From positions 2,095,501 to 2,159,500 of the forward strand of contig NZ_AP019791.1 in NCBI RefSeq assembly GCF_007164525.1: a DNA stretch of 64,000 nt, given 5' to 3'. Of this stretch, positions 43,301 through 51,905 are shown in pieces; position 1 is the first letter of the stretch, and every line of letters begins with the position of its first letter. A model generated the notes under the pieces. It was not told the DNA's origin. It saw only the letters and a program-made list of their open reading frames with translations, and ran no database searches. This DNA is from Rubrobacter xylanophilus. GTDB lineage: Bacteria > Actinomycetota > Rubrobacteria > Rubrobacterales > Rubrobacteraceae. A program made the position numbers and the translations under genes.

Positions 43301-45005
43301 CCGAACCCTCGCAATCCCCTCTACACTACGTCTCGGCCCCCTGCTCCGCTACGCGGGACCCCGCGAGGCCACCGTCTGGGTGGAGACCTCGCACCCGGGC
43401 GAGGTCGAGGTTCGCCCCGGAGAGGGGGCACCAGCTTCGAAGGAACGCACCTTCTCGGTAGCCGGCCATCACTACGCGCTGGTGACGCTCCGGAACCTAT
43501 CTCCCGGCTCTTCCTACCGCTACGAGGTGCGGCTCGACGGCGAGAGGCTCTGGCCCCCGGAGGAGAGCCGCTTCCCGCCCTCCCTGATCCGGACCCCGGA
43601 CCCCGCCTCCGGGAGCCTCAGGCTGGCCTTCGGCTCCTGCCGGGTCTCGGTGCCGCACGAACCGCCCTACACCCTCAGGCGGGGCTCGCTCAAGCGGGGC
43701 GGGGTGCTGCGGCGTGGCTTCTACGAGCGGGACGCGCTCTACGCGCTGGCCCTGAGGATGCACAGGGAACCCCCAAACCGCTGGCCCGACGCCCTGCTGA
43801 TGCTGGGCGACCAGATCTACGCCGACGAGGTCTCCCCCGAGACGAAGGCGTTCATCCGCTCCCGCCGGGATGCTGCGAGCCCCCCTGGCGAACAGGTGGC
43901 CGACTTCGAGGAGTACACGAGGCTCTACCTGGAGGCCTGGCGGGACCCGGTCATCCGGTGGCTGCTCTCCACGGTGCCCTCGGCCATGATCTTCGACGAC
44001 CACGACGTCCACGACGACTGGAACACCTCGGAGGCCTGGGTGCGCAAGATGCGCTCGAAACCCTGGTGGGAGGAGCGGATCACCGGCGCGTTCATGTCCT
44101 ACTGGATCTACCAGCACCTCGGGAACCTCTCTCCGGACGAGCTGGAAGAGAACCCGCTCTTCCGGGAGGTCCGGGGCTCGGAGGACGCCACGGAGGCGCT
44201 GCGCGCCTTCGCCCGCGCCGCCGACCGGGACGCCTCCGCGAACCGCTGGAGCTTCCGCCGCGACTTCGGCCGGGTCCGCCTGGTGGTCGCCGACTCCCGG
44301 GCCGGGAGGGTGCTGAAGGAGGACGCCCGCGCCATGCTCGACGAGGACGAATGGGCGTGGGTCGAGGAGCAGACCCTCTCCGGCGGACTCGACCACCTCC
44401 TCCTCGCCACCTCGCTCCCCTTCGTGCTCGCCCCCGGGCTGCACCACCTGGAGGCGGCGAGCGAGGCGGTGTGCGGCGGGGCGTGGGGCCGGATGCCGGC
44501 CCGGGCCGGGGAGCTCCTCCGGCAGGCGCTGGACCTGGAGCACTGGAGCGCCTTCGGCCGCTCCTTCGCCGCCCTCTCGGAGCTGCTGCGCCGGGTCGCC
44601 TCCGGCGAAGGAGCGACCGCCCCTCCAGCCTCGGTGGTGGTCCTCTCCGGCGACGTCCACCACGGCTACCTCGCGGCGCTGGAGCTCGGGCCCGGCGCCC
44701 GGAGCCCCGCCTACCAGGCCGTCGGCTCGCCCATCCGCAACCCCCTCGGCCTCCCCGAGCGCCTCGCCCTGCGCGCCGCCTGGACCCGCGCCGGCGCCGC
44801 CCTGGGCCGGACCGTCGCCCGCCTCGCCGGGGTGGGCGAGCCGCCGGTGGGCTGGCGGCTCCTCCACCGGAGCCCCTGGTTCGACAACCACATCTCCACC
44901 CTGACCGTCGAAGGCCGCAGGGCCACCCTGCTCGTGGAGAAGACCACCCCGGAGGACGGAAGAGAGCCGCGTCTCATCCCCATCCTCGAACACCGCCTCG
45001 CCTGA
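43293..45005 (+). CDS. PhoD-like metallophosphatase, no export signal
   Basis: The 570-residue protein has an N-terminal fibronectin-like domain (RYAGPREATVWVET to VRLDGERLW) and a PhoD metallophosphoesterase core: LAFGSCR, LLMLGDQIYADE near residue 172, MIFDDHDVHDDWN near 235 and VVLSGDVHHGYL near 450. No signal peptide is present, so it may act in the cytoplasm. The TTG start overlaps the stop of the anion transporter and has no clear ribosome site, implying coupled translation. Confidence 0.85.
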   Translation: MVNRTLAIPSTLRLGPLLRYAGPREATVWVETSHPGEVEVRPGEGAPASKERTFSVAGHHYALVTLRNLSPGSSYRYEVRLDGERLWPPEESRFPPSLIRTPDPASGSLRLAFGSCRVSVPHEPPYTLRRGSLKRGGVLRRGFYERDALYALALRMHREPPNRWPDALLMLGDQIYADEVSPETKAFIRSRRDAASPPGEQVADFEEYTRLYLEAWRDPVIRWLLSTVPSAMIFDDHDVHDDWNTSEAWVRKMRSKPWWEERITGAFMSYWIYQHLGNLSPDELEENPLFREVRGSEDATEALRAFARAADRDASANRWSFRRDFGRVRLVVADSRAGRVLKEDARAMLDEDEWAWVEEQTLSGGLDHLLLATSLPFVLAPGLHHLEAASEAVCGGAWGRMPARAGELLRQALDLEHWSAFGRSFAALSELLRRVASGEGATAPPASVVVLSGDVHHGYLAALELGPGARSPAYQAVGSPIRNPLGLPERLALRAAWTRAGAALGRTVARLAGVGEPPVGWRLLHRSPWFDNHISTLTVEGRRATLLVEKTTPEDGREPRLIPILEHRLA

Positions 45006-45059
45006 GATAAACTTTTCCGGGTGTCGATCAGTCCAGCGTAGCGGAGGGAGGAAGAGGTA

Positions 45060-45452
45060 ATGCGGCACATCCCGGCGGGAAAGACCGCGACCGAACGGGG
45101 ACCCCGCGAGTGGTTCACCGGGGAGGTGTGGATGGACCCTTCCCCGCCCCGTAAACCCGAGGCCGGCGTCTTCCGGGTCTTCTTCACCCCGGGGGCCAGG
45201 ACGAACTGGCACACCCATCCGGAGGGCCAGGTGCTCTACGTGGTGAGCGGCCGGGGGCTGGCACAGGCCGAGAGCGGGCCCGTCGTCGAGCTCACCCCCG
45301 GCGACGTCGTCACCTTCGCCCCGAACGAGAAGCACTGGCACGGTGCAGCACCCGACTCCTGCATGCTACACGTGGCGGTGAACCCGGCCATCGCCACCGA
45401 CGGCGGCACCGAGTGGCTCGAGCCGGTGAGCGACGGGGAGTACCCGGGCTGA
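45060..45452 (+). CDS. Small cupin-domain protein
   Basis: The 130-residue single-domain cupin has metal-site residues in TNWHTHPEGQVLYVVSG (motif 1) and GDVVTFAPNEKHWHGAAP (motif 2). It resembles the cupin of carboxymuconolactone-decarboxylase-like and quercetinase-like proteins. Substrate unknown. GGAGGGAGGAAGAGG precedes ATG, and TAAACT at 45007-45012 is a plausible -10 box. Confidence 0.85.
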   Translation: MRHIPAGKTATERGPREWFTGEVWMDPSPPRKPEAGVFRVFFTPGARTNWHTHPEGQVLYVVSGRGLAQAESGPVVELTPGDVVTFAPNEKHWHGAAPDSCMLHVAVNPAIATDGGTEWLEPVSDGEYPG

Positions 45453-45498
45453 AGGCGGGGACTTCGAACTTCCTTAATGAACGCTTAACAAATCATCG

Positions 45499-45527
45499 TT
45501 GAGCCCCGGAAGGGAATCTGCTACTTT
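45499..45527 (+). promoter_or_regulatory. Promoter of the formaldehyde dehydrogenase gene with flanking palindrome
   Basis: TTGAGC (45499-45504) and TACTTT (45522-45527) are 17 bases apart. The inverted repeat AGGGAAT-N11-ATTCCCT (45511-45535) spans the spacer, the -10 box and the start point, a good position for a repressor. Confidence 0.5.
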
Positions 45528-45533
45528 TATTCC

Positions 45534-45680
45534 CTGCAAGGGCACAGGTGAACCGGTGGGGAAAGGGAAAGGAGGTTCTCCTTCTGGCCAACCTTTAGTT
45601 TTTCTGCCCGAAACCCGCAAAGAGCCTAAAGTTGCCCGCCAGAACGGGCGGGCGGTTTCCGTTACCGGAAGGAGGAGTGC
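45534..45680 (+). ncRNA. Structured 5' leader (possible cis-regulatory RNA)
   Basis: The predicted leader of about 147 bases contains the hairpin AAGGAG-GTT-CTCCTT (45569-45583), a long-range pairing of ACCTTTAG (from 45591) with CTAAAGT (near 45627), and a strong GCCCGCC-N6-GGCGGGC hairpin near 45634-45653, just before the ribosome site AAGGAGGAG. The last hairpin could act as an attenuator. It matches no riboswitch class I can name. Confidence 0.35.
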
Positions 45681-46853
45681 ATGAGAGCCGTAGTATACAA
45701 GGGCCCGTTCGAGGTGGCCGTAGAGAACGTCGAGGACCCGAAGATCCAGGACCCCAACGACGTGGTGGTGAGGATAACCTCGACCTGCATCTGCGGCAGC
45801 GACCTGCACATGTACGAGGGCCGCACCGCGGCGGAGCCGGGGATCGTCTTCGGCCACGAGAACCTGGGCATCGTGGAGGAGGTCGGGCCGGGGGTAGCTT
45901 CTCTGCGGCAAGGTGACCGGGTGGTGATGCCGTTCAACGTGGCCTGCGGGTTCTGCAAGAACTGCCAGCGGGGCTACACCGGCTTCTGTCTGACCGTCAA
46001 CCAGGGCTTCGCCGGCGGGGCCTACGGCTACGTGGCGATGGGCCCCTACACCGGCGGGCAGGCAGAGTACCTGCGGGTTCCCTTCGCGGACTTCAACTGC
46101 CTGAAGCTGCCCGAGGGCGACGAGCACGAGGCGGACTTCGCCCTGCTGGCCGACATCTTCCCGACCGGCTACCACGGCACCGAGCTGGCCGACGTGCGGC
46201 CCGGGGAGACGGTGGCGGTCTTCGGGGCGGGGCCCGTGGGGCTGATGGCGGCGTACAGCGCCATGATCCGGGGCGCCGAGCGGGTCTTCGTGGTGGACCG
46301 GGTGAAGGAGCGGCTGGACAAGGCCGAGGAGATCGGCTGCATCCCGGTGAACTTCGACGAGGTGGACCCGGTCGAGTACATAAAGGAGCAGACGCCGGGC
46401 AACCGCCTCTCCACGCTGTCGGTGGACAACGAGGCCAACCGTGGCGTGGACAAGGGCATCGACGCGGTCGGCTACCAGGCGCACGTACGCGGCGGGGAGC
46501 GGGAGGAGCCGGCGATCGTGCTGAACACCCTGATCGAGTGCGTCCGCCCGACGGGGGCGCTGGGGGTTCCGGGGCTCTACGTCCCGGCGGACCCGGGGGC
46601 TCCGGACGACGCCGCGAAGAAGGGCCAGCTTCTGGTCTCCATCGGGCGGATGTTCGAGAAGGGCCTCAGGATGGGCACGGGCCAATGCAACGTCAAGCGC
46701 TACAACGCCTACCTGCGCGACCTGATCATCGCCGGCCGGGCCAGGCCCTCCTTCGTGGTCTCCCACGAGGTGCCCCTGGATCAGGCCCCCGAGGCCTACG
46801 AGAAGTTCGACAAGCGGATCGAGGGCTACACCAAGGTCATCCTGAAGCCGTAG
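45681..46853 (+). CDS. Zinc alcohol dehydrogenase, glutathione-independent formaldehyde dehydrogenase type
   Basis: The 390-residue enzyme has the catalytic-zinc region CICGSDLHMYEGRTAAEPGIVFGHE, the structural-zinc cysteines CGFCKNCQRGYTGFC, and a Rossmann motif VFGAGPVGLMAAY. Segments PFNVACG, GGAYGYV and GIDAVGYQAHVRG are characteristic of the Pseudomonas formaldehyde dehydrogenase, which keeps NAD bound tightly. It should oxidise formaldehyde (or another aldehyde/alcohol) to formate. Formate genes lie downstream. ATG follows AAGGAGGAG. Confidence 0.83.
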   Translation: MRAVVYKGPFEVAVENVEDPKIQDPNDVVVRITSTCICGSDLHMYEGRTAAEPGIVFGHENLGIVEEVGPGVASLRQGDRVVMPFNVACGFCKNCQRGYTGFCLTVNQGFAGGAYGYVAMGPYTGGQAEYLRVPFADFNCLKLPEGDEHEADFALLADIFPTGYHGTELADVRPGETVAVFGAGPVGLMAAYSAMIRGAERVFVVDRVKERLDKAEEIGCIPVNFDEVDPVEYIKEQTPGNRLSTLSVDNEANRGVDKGIDAVGYQAHVRGGEREEPAIVLNTLIECVRPTGALGVPGLYVPADPGAPDDAAKKGQLLVSIGRMFEKGLRMGTGQCNVKRYNAYLRDLIIAGRARPSFVVSHEVPLDQAPEAYEKFDKRIEGYTKVILKP

Positions 46854-46884
46854 TAAAGACCCGAAGAGAGCCTCCGATACCGCG

Positions 46885-46916
46885 GGCGCCGCTCCTGTGA
46901 AGGAGCGGCGCCTTTT
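46885..46916 (+). terminator. Rho-independent terminator
   Basis: A 12-bp perfect stem (GGCGCCGCTCCT with AGGAGCGGCGCC), a 4-base loop and TTTT follow the dehydrogenase stop by about 30 bases. It separates the dehydrogenase from the formate genes. Confidence 0.85.
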
Positions 46917-46992
46917 CCGATGGTACACTCCGTGCGACGCGGAGAACCGGGGAGCGTGAGAGGAGATCTTCAGGATAAGGATACTCAGGAGC

Positions 46993-47160
46993 GTGAGGGA
47001 CCTCGGCGGCAACCTCTATCCGGAGGGCTGCGTGGTCGAGGCCCGGCTCGCCCGGGACGGGGTGGCCGAGGTGCTCGGCGCCCAGTACCTGCCGCTCGGG
47101 CCCGGGGAGTGGGAGCCCGCCCTCGCCGAGGAAGACCTGGAGCGCCTGCTGGAAGGCTAG
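46993..47160 (+). CDS. Small protein upstream of the formate oxidoreductase
   Basis: From GTG 46993 the frame gives 55 residues with strong third-position GC bias: RDLGGNLYPEGCVVEARL and a tail EEDLERLLEG. A strong ribosome site (AGAGGAG, about 46959-46965) lies too far from this GTG but well placed for ATA 46975, which would add six residues (in-frame RILRSV). It may start at the rare ATA codon. The family is not known to me. Position suggests a partner of the molybdopterin enzyme. Confidence 0.45.
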   Translation: MRDLGGNLYPEGCVVEARLARDGVAEVLGAQYLPLGPGEWEPALAEEDLERLLEG

Positions 47161-47239
47161 CGCTGGAACCCATACGCTCTTCCGGTTTATCATTCGGGCA
47201 GGGAGGGAAAGCGAGACGTACGACGGGGAGGAGGCAAGG

Positions 47240-49510
47240 GTGGCGAAGAGCGAAAAGAAGAACATGGAGAAGGTCAGGAAGGGCTGGGACCCCTCGCTGT
47301 GGGCGGGGCTAAAACCCTTCGGCATCGGGGAGGAGCGCCCAAACAACTACGCGGAGATCCTGCGGGCGGCCTGGGAGAACAAGGACGAGGCGCTCTACGC
47401 CTGGAGGATCCTCTCGCGGGGGGTCTGTGACGGGTGTGCGCTCGGGGTGGCCGGGCTGCACGACTGGACCATGGACGGGGTACACCTGTGCAACATAAGG
47501 CTCAGGCTTCTACGGCTCAACACCATGCCGGCGCTGGACACCCGGCTGCTCTACGACATCTCCTCGCTCAGGAACAAGAAGAGCGCCGAGCTGAAGGAGC
47601 TGGGGAGGCTGCCCTACCCCATGATCCGGCGCCGGGGCGAGCGGGGCTTCACCAGGATCAGCTGGGAGAAGGCGCTGGATGAGATCGCCGGCAGGATCCG
47701 GTCCACCTCCCCCGACCGCACCGGCTACTACATGACCAGCCGCGGAGAGCCCAACGAGAACTACTACGTGGCCCAGAAGGCCGTCAGGGCCATGGGCACC
47801 AACTCCATAGACAACGCCGCCCGCATCTGCCACTCTCCCAGCACCGTCTCCCTCAAGGCCACCATCGGTGCCGGGGCCACCACCTGCTCCTACTCCGACT
47901 GGATCGGGACCGACCTTTTGGTCTTCATCGGCTCCAACCCGGCCAACAACCAGCCGGTCACCACCAAGTACATGTACTACGCCAAAAAGGCCGGGACCAA
48001 GATCGCCGTCATAAACTCCTACCGGGAGCCGGGGATGGAGCGCTACTGGATCCCCTCCAACCTCGAGAGCGCCCTGTTCGGGACCAAGATCTCCGACCGC
48101 ACCTTCCTCGTCAACGTGGGCGGGGACGTGGCCTTCCTCAACGGCACGCTCAAGCACATGATCGAGAACGGGTGGCTGGACCGCGACTTCATCGAGCGGC
48201 ACACCGCGGGCTTCGAGGAGATGAAGGCCGCCCTCGAGCAGCAGAGCTGGGAGGATCTGGAGCGGCTCTCCGGCGCCGGCCGGGAGGAGATGCGCGAGTT
48301 CGCCAAGATGGTCGGCCAGGCGAAGACCGCCGTCTTCGTCTGGAGCATGGGGATAACCCAGCACGAGTTCGGCGAGGACAACGTGCGGGCGATCATCAAC
48401 CTCGGGCTCACCAAGGGCTTCGTGGGGCGGGACAACTGCGGCCTGATGCCCATCCGGGGTCACTCTGGGGTGCAGGGCGGGGCCGAGATGGGCGCCTACT
48501 CCACCGCCTTCCCCGGCGGGCTGCCCATAAACCCCGAGAACGCCGAGAAGCTCGGCGAGCTCTACGGCTTCGAGGTCCCCTCCGAGCCCGGGCTCACCAC
48601 CCCCCAGATGATAGACGCCGCCCACGACGGCGAGCTGGACGTGCTCGTCTCGCTGGGGGGTAACTTCCTGGAGGTCCTGCCCGATCCGGACTACGTGCGG
48701 GAGGCGCTCGAGCGGGTGCCGCTGCGGGTGCACGTGGACATCGTGCTCTCCAACCAGATGCTCATAGACCCGGCGGACACCGTGATCCTGCTGCCGGCGG
48801 CCACCCGCTACGAGATCCCGGGCGGCGTCACCCAGACCTCCACCGAGCGCAGGATCATGTACAGCCCCGAGATACCGGGCCGGCGCATCGGGGAGGCCCG
48901 GCCCGAGTGGGAGATCTTCATGGAGCTGGCCAAACGCGTCCGGCCGGAGCTCGCCGACAGGCTCCACTTCGGCAGCACCCAGGAGATCCGGGAGGAGATA
49001 GCCCGGGTAATCCCCATGTACGACGGCATCCAGCACCTCCGCAAGAGCGGGGACCAGGTCCAGTATGGCGGGCCGCACCTGTGCGCAAACTGGGAGTTCA
49101 AGACCCCTGACGGCAAGGCCCACTTCTCCGCCATAGAGCTGCCGGAGACCGAGGTCCCGGAGGGGATGTTCATGCTCACCACCCGCCGGGGCAAGCAGTT
49201 CAACAGCATGATCCACGAGGAGAAGGACGCGCTCACCGGCGCCGTGCGCGAGGCGGTGCTCATGAGCCAGGAGGACGCGCGCGAGCTGGGGCTCGCGAAC
49301 GGCGACCGGGTGGTGCTCAGGAACGACGCCGGGGAGTTCAGGGGCAGGGTGCACCTCGCCCCCATAAAGCCCCGCACGCTGCAGGTGCACTGGCCGGAGG
49401 GCAACGTGCTCATCGACCGCAGGCACCGCTCGGCCGTCGCCGACATCCCGGACTACAACGCGCTGGTGCGCGTGGAGCGGGCCGGGGAGCGGGAGCCCGC
49501 GGCGGTCTAG
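47240..49510 (+). CDS. Molybdopterin oxidoreductase, FdhF/YdeP family
   Basis: The 756-residue protein has the YdeP-type start (GVCDGCALGVAGLHDWT with a distal Cys, replacing a normal 4Fe-4S site), RISWEKALDEIAGRI, ARICHSPSTVSLKATIGAG near the catalytic position, and molybdopterin-binding segments GSNPANNQPVTTKYMYYAKKAG and a C-terminal QVHWPEGNVL. There is Cys, not selenocysteine, at the metal-ligand region. It oxidises formate or a related substrate in the cytoplasm; YdeP homologues have no settled reaction. GGGAGGAGG precedes it. fdhD starts four bases later. Confidence 0.88.
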   Translation: MAKSEKKNMEKVRKGWDPSLWAGLKPFGIGEERPNNYAEILRAAWENKDEALYAWRILSRGVCDGCALGVAGLHDWTMDGVHLCNIRLRLLRLNTMPALDTRLLYDISSLRNKKSAELKELGRLPYPMIRRRGERGFTRISWEKALDEIAGRIRSTSPDRTGYYMTSRGEPNENYYVAQKAVRAMGTNSIDNAARICHSPSTVSLKATIGAGATTCSYSDWIGTDLLVFIGSNPANNQPVTTKYMYYAKKAGTKIAVINSYREPGMERYWIPSNLESALFGTKISDRTFLVNVGGDVAFLNGTLKHMIENGWLDRDFIERHTAGFEEMKAALEQQSWEDLERLSGAGREEMREFAKMVGQAKTAVFVWSMGITQHEFGEDNVRAIINLGLTKGFVGRDNCGLMPIRGHSGVQGGAEMGAYSTAFPGGLPINPENAEKLGELYGFEVPSEPGLTTPQMIDAAHDGELDVLVSLGGNFLEVLPDPDYVREALERVPLRVHVDIVLSNQMLIDPADTVILLPAATRYEIPGGVTQTSTERRIMYSPEIPGRRIGEARPEWEIFMELAKRVRPELADRLHFGSTQEIREEIARVIPMYDGIQHLRKSGDQVQYGGPHLCANWEFKTPDGKAHFSAIELPETEVPEGMFMLTTRRGKQFNSMIHEEKDALTGAVREAVLMSQEDARELGLANGDRVVLRNDAGEFRGRVHLAPIKPRTLQVHWPEGNVLIDRRHRSAVADIPDYNALVRVERAGEREPAAV

Positions 49511-49514
49511 CCCC

Positions 49515-50387
49515 ATGGACGTAAGGCCCCGCCGCAAGGGCAGCAAGACCCGAACCCGGCTGCGGACGGTCGAGGACGGCAGCGCCCGGCTGCGCTCGGA
49601 CGTCCTGGCCACCGAAGAGCCGCTGGAGGTGCGACTGATCTCCGGCGGCGAGCGGCGGACGGTCGCGGTCACCATGCGCACGCCGGGCGCGGACTTCGAG
49701 CTCGCCGCCGGGTTTCTCTTCAGCGAGGGGATAATCTCCTCCCGCGAGGACGTCCGCAGGATCAGCTACTGCACCGACCCGGAGGTGGACGCCGAGCAGC
49801 TCTACAACATCGTCAACGTGGAGCTGCGCCCGGGGCTGGACTACGACCCGCGCCAGCTGGAGCGTCACTTCTACACCACCAGCGCCTGCGGGGTGTGCGG
49901 GAAGGCCAGCCTGGACCAGCTGGAGCTCCGCGGTTGTCCGGTGATCCCGCCAGGGCCCGAGATCACCCCCGAGACGCTGTACTCCCTGCCGGAGAAGCTC
50001 CGGGAGGCCCAGGGGCTCTTCGAGGCGACCGGCGGGCTGCACGCGGCGGCCCTCTTCGACGGGGAAGGAGAGCTGGTCGCCGTGCGGGAGGACGTGGGCC
50101 GCCACAACGCCACGGACAAGCTCGTCGGCTGGGCCCTGCTCGAGGGGAGGCTCCCGCTCTCCGGTCACATCGTGATGGTCAGCGGCCGCTCCAGCTTCGA
50201 GATCATGCAGAAGTGCCTCGTGGCCGGCGTACCGGTGGTCTGCGCCGTCTCCGCGCCGAGCAGCCTCGCCGTCGAGGTCGCCCGCCGGTTCGGGATGACG
50301 CTGGTGGGCTTCCTGCGCGACCGGAGGTTCAACGTGTACGCCGGGAGCGAGAGGATCGCCACCGGACAAGACAAACTTCGGGAGTAG
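49515..50387 (+). CDS. fdhD: Formate dehydrogenase sulfurtransferase FdhD
   Basis: The 290-residue protein has the active-site loop TTSACGVCGKAS (paired Cys, near residue 118-121), GADFELAAGFLFSEGII near 55, and REDVGRHNATDKLVGWALL near 195, all FdhD hallmarks. FdhD passes sulfur to the molybdenum cofactor to activate the neighbouring oxidoreductase. This pairing strongly supports formate-type chemistry for the upstream enzyme. Confidence 0.95.
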   Translation: MDVRPRRKGSKTRTRLRTVEDGSARLRSDVLATEEPLEVRLISGGERRTVAVTMRTPGADFELAAGFLFSEGIISSREDVRRISYCTDPEVDAEQLYNIVNVELRPGLDYDPRQLERHFYTTSACGVCGKASLDQLELRGCPVIPPGPEITPETLYSLPEKLREAQGLFEATGGLHAAALFDGEGELVAVREDVGRHNATDKLVGWALLEGRLPLSGHIVMVSGRSSFEIMQKCLVAGVPVVCAVSAPSSLAVEVARRFGMTLVGFLRDRRFNVYAGSERIATGQDKLRE

Positions 50388-50393
50388 GCAAAA

Positions 50394-50415
50394 GCGCCGC
50401 CGAAGAGAGCGGCGC
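50394..50415 (+). terminator. Hairpin between fdhD and the MFS gene
   Basis: A 7-bp stem (GCGCCGC with GCGGCGC) and an 8-base loop follow the fdhD stop. There is no U-tract, so it may only reduce expression of the transporter. Confidence 0.4.
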
Positions 50416-50434
50416 CCGGAAAGAGAGGGGGGAG

Positions 50435-51670
50435 ATGGAAAGCAGACCTTCTGGTAGCCGCGTGCCCAACAGGTGGGCCATAGCCGCCGCAGGCGTCGTC
50501 ATGCAGGTGGCGCTCGGGGCCGTCTACGCCTGGAGCGTCTACCGAATACCGCTCGCCGAGTGGTACGGGGCCTCCGTCTCGGCGGTGAACACCACCTTCA
50601 GCATATCCATCCTGACCCTGGGGTTCGCCGCCTTCTTCGGCGGGCTGTGGATGAACCGCTCCGGGCCTCGGGTGGTCGCCCTGGCCGCGGGGCTCCTCTA
50701 CGGGCTCGGGATCATCGGCGCCGGCCTCTCCAGCGGCAGCCTGGCGCTGCTCTACCTCACCTACGGGGTCGTAGCCGGCGTGGGCATCGGGCTCGGCTAC
50801 ATCGTGCCCATCGCCACGCTGGTCAAATGGTTCCCGGACCGGCGCGGCTTCATCACGGGGATCGCGGTCGCCGGCTTCGGTGCAGGAGCCCTGCTCACCG
50901 CCCCGATAGCCAAAGCCCTCGTGCAGGGCGTGGGGGTTTTCTCGACCTTCGCCATCATGGGCGTGCTGTACCTCGTCATGGTCGGCGGGGCGGCGCTCTT
51001 CATGCAGAACCCGCCCGAGGGCTGGCGCCCGGCCGGCTGGCAACCGGAGACCGCCCAGCACGGTGATCGTTCGGGCGTGGACTACACCCTCGGAGGAGCC
51101 CTCAGGACCTGGCAGTGGTACGCCCTGTGGGCGATGCTCTGCCTCAACGTCACCGCCGGGATCGCCATCATCGCCGAGGCCGACCCCATTGCTCAGTCGC
51201 TCACCGGGGTGGCCCCGGAGACGGCCGCCCTGCTCGTCAGTATCATCTCCATCGCGAACGGCGCGGGACGGTTTTTGTGGGCCTGGCTCTCGGACTTCAT
51301 CGGGCGTAAGTGGGTGTTCCTCGTCATGTACCTGCTGCAGGCCGTCCTCTTCTTCCTCATCCCCACCGTCGGGAGCACCTTCCTCGTGCTGGCGGCGCTG
51401 GCCTCCATCATCGTCTCCTGTTACGGAGGTGGATTCGGAACCATGCCCGCCTTCAACGCCGACTACTTCGGCGCCAAGAACGTGGGCACCATCTACGGGC
51501 TCATGATCACCGCCTGGGGCGTCGGAGGGGTGTTCGGCCCGCTCCTGATCTCCTACATCATCGACACCACGGGAGGCTACGCCAACGCCTTCTACATCAT
51601 CGCCGCCGTGATGCTGGTGAGCTCGGTCCTCCCCTTCGTCGTCCGGCCTCCGGGCAAAGTGAGAACCTGA
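50435..51670 (+). CDS. OFA-type MFS transporter (oxalate/formate antiporter family)
   Basis: The 411-residue protein has twelve predicted helices and OFA-type features: GAVYAWSVYRIPLAEWYG near residue 27, VAGVGIGLGYIVPIATLVKWFPDRRG near 115 and ISIANGAGRFLWAWLSDFIGRK near 275. The family moves oxalate, formate or related carboxylates. GAGGGGGGAG precedes ATG 50435. Position after fdhD suggests formate or oxalate exchange for the oxidoreductase; no oxalyl-CoA genes are seen. Confidence 0.83.
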   Translation: MESRPSGSRVPNRWAIAAAGVVMQVALGAVYAWSVYRIPLAEWYGASVSAVNTTFSISILTLGFAAFFGGLWMNRSGPRVVALAAGLLYGLGIIGAGLSSGSLALLYLTYGVVAGVGIGLGYIVPIATLVKWFPDRRGFITGIAVAGFGAGALLTAPIAKALVQGVGVFSTFAIMGVLYLVMVGGAALFMQNPPEGWRPAGWQPETAQHGDRSGVDYTLGGALRTWQWYALWAMLCLNVTAGIAIIAEADPIAQSLTGVAPETAALLVSIISIANGAGRFLWAWLSDFIGRKWVFLVMYLLQAVLFFLIPTVGSTFLVLAALASIIVSCYGGGFGTMPAFNADYFGAKNVGTIYGLMITAWGVGGVFGPLLISYIIDTTGGYANAFYIIAAVMLVSSVLPFVVRPPGKVRT

Positions 51671-51694
51671 AGCCCCCGGAGAAAGAACTCCTCA

Positions 51695-51729
51695 GACCGC
51701 CGGGAGGGAAACGCTCCCTCCCGGCGGTC
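51695..51729 (+). terminator. Long terminator hairpin after the MFS gene
   Basis: A perfect 15-bp stem (GACCGCCGGGAGGGA and its complement) with a 5-base loop closes the formate gene group. Confidence 0.75.
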
Positions 51730-51788
51730 CATAATGTCTACCGATCCCGGCCATAAAAGAATACTATGCCCGTCACATGCAGATGCGC

Positions 51789-51818
51789 TTGACCGCGCGT
51801 AAAAGACCCCGGTATAGT
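51789..51818 (+). promoter_or_regulatory. Promoter of the DUF485-actP operon
   Basis: TTGACC (51789-51794) and TATAGT (51813-51818) are 18 bases apart, about 87 bases before the TTG start. Confidence 0.65.
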
Positions 51819-51905
51819 GGTTTGCGCAATCGCGGTTGATCCCCGGGCGAACTTGGGGGTGAGGGAGAGTATGCAAGCGGACAGTCATGGAAAGGGGTGT
51901 ATCTC

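Noticed and set aside
45600-45670. GCAAAG followed by CCTAA and a GC hairpin, loosely like a cyclic-di-GMP (GEMM-I) riboswitch.
   Set aside because: The required first hairpin with its GNRA loop and the GGCAAACC-type segment are missing, and the spacing does not fit. I keep only 'structured leader'.
46268-47160. Many overlapping frames in the GC-rich dehydrogenase region.
   Set aside because: They are antisense or shifted copies with biased Arg/Ala/Gly composition and no domains, apart from the small gene near 46993.
47800-47900. Possible selenocysteine codon in the formate dehydrogenase-like gene.
   Set aside because: The metal-ligand region reads ARICHSPS with a normal Cys codon, and the frame has no internal TGA.
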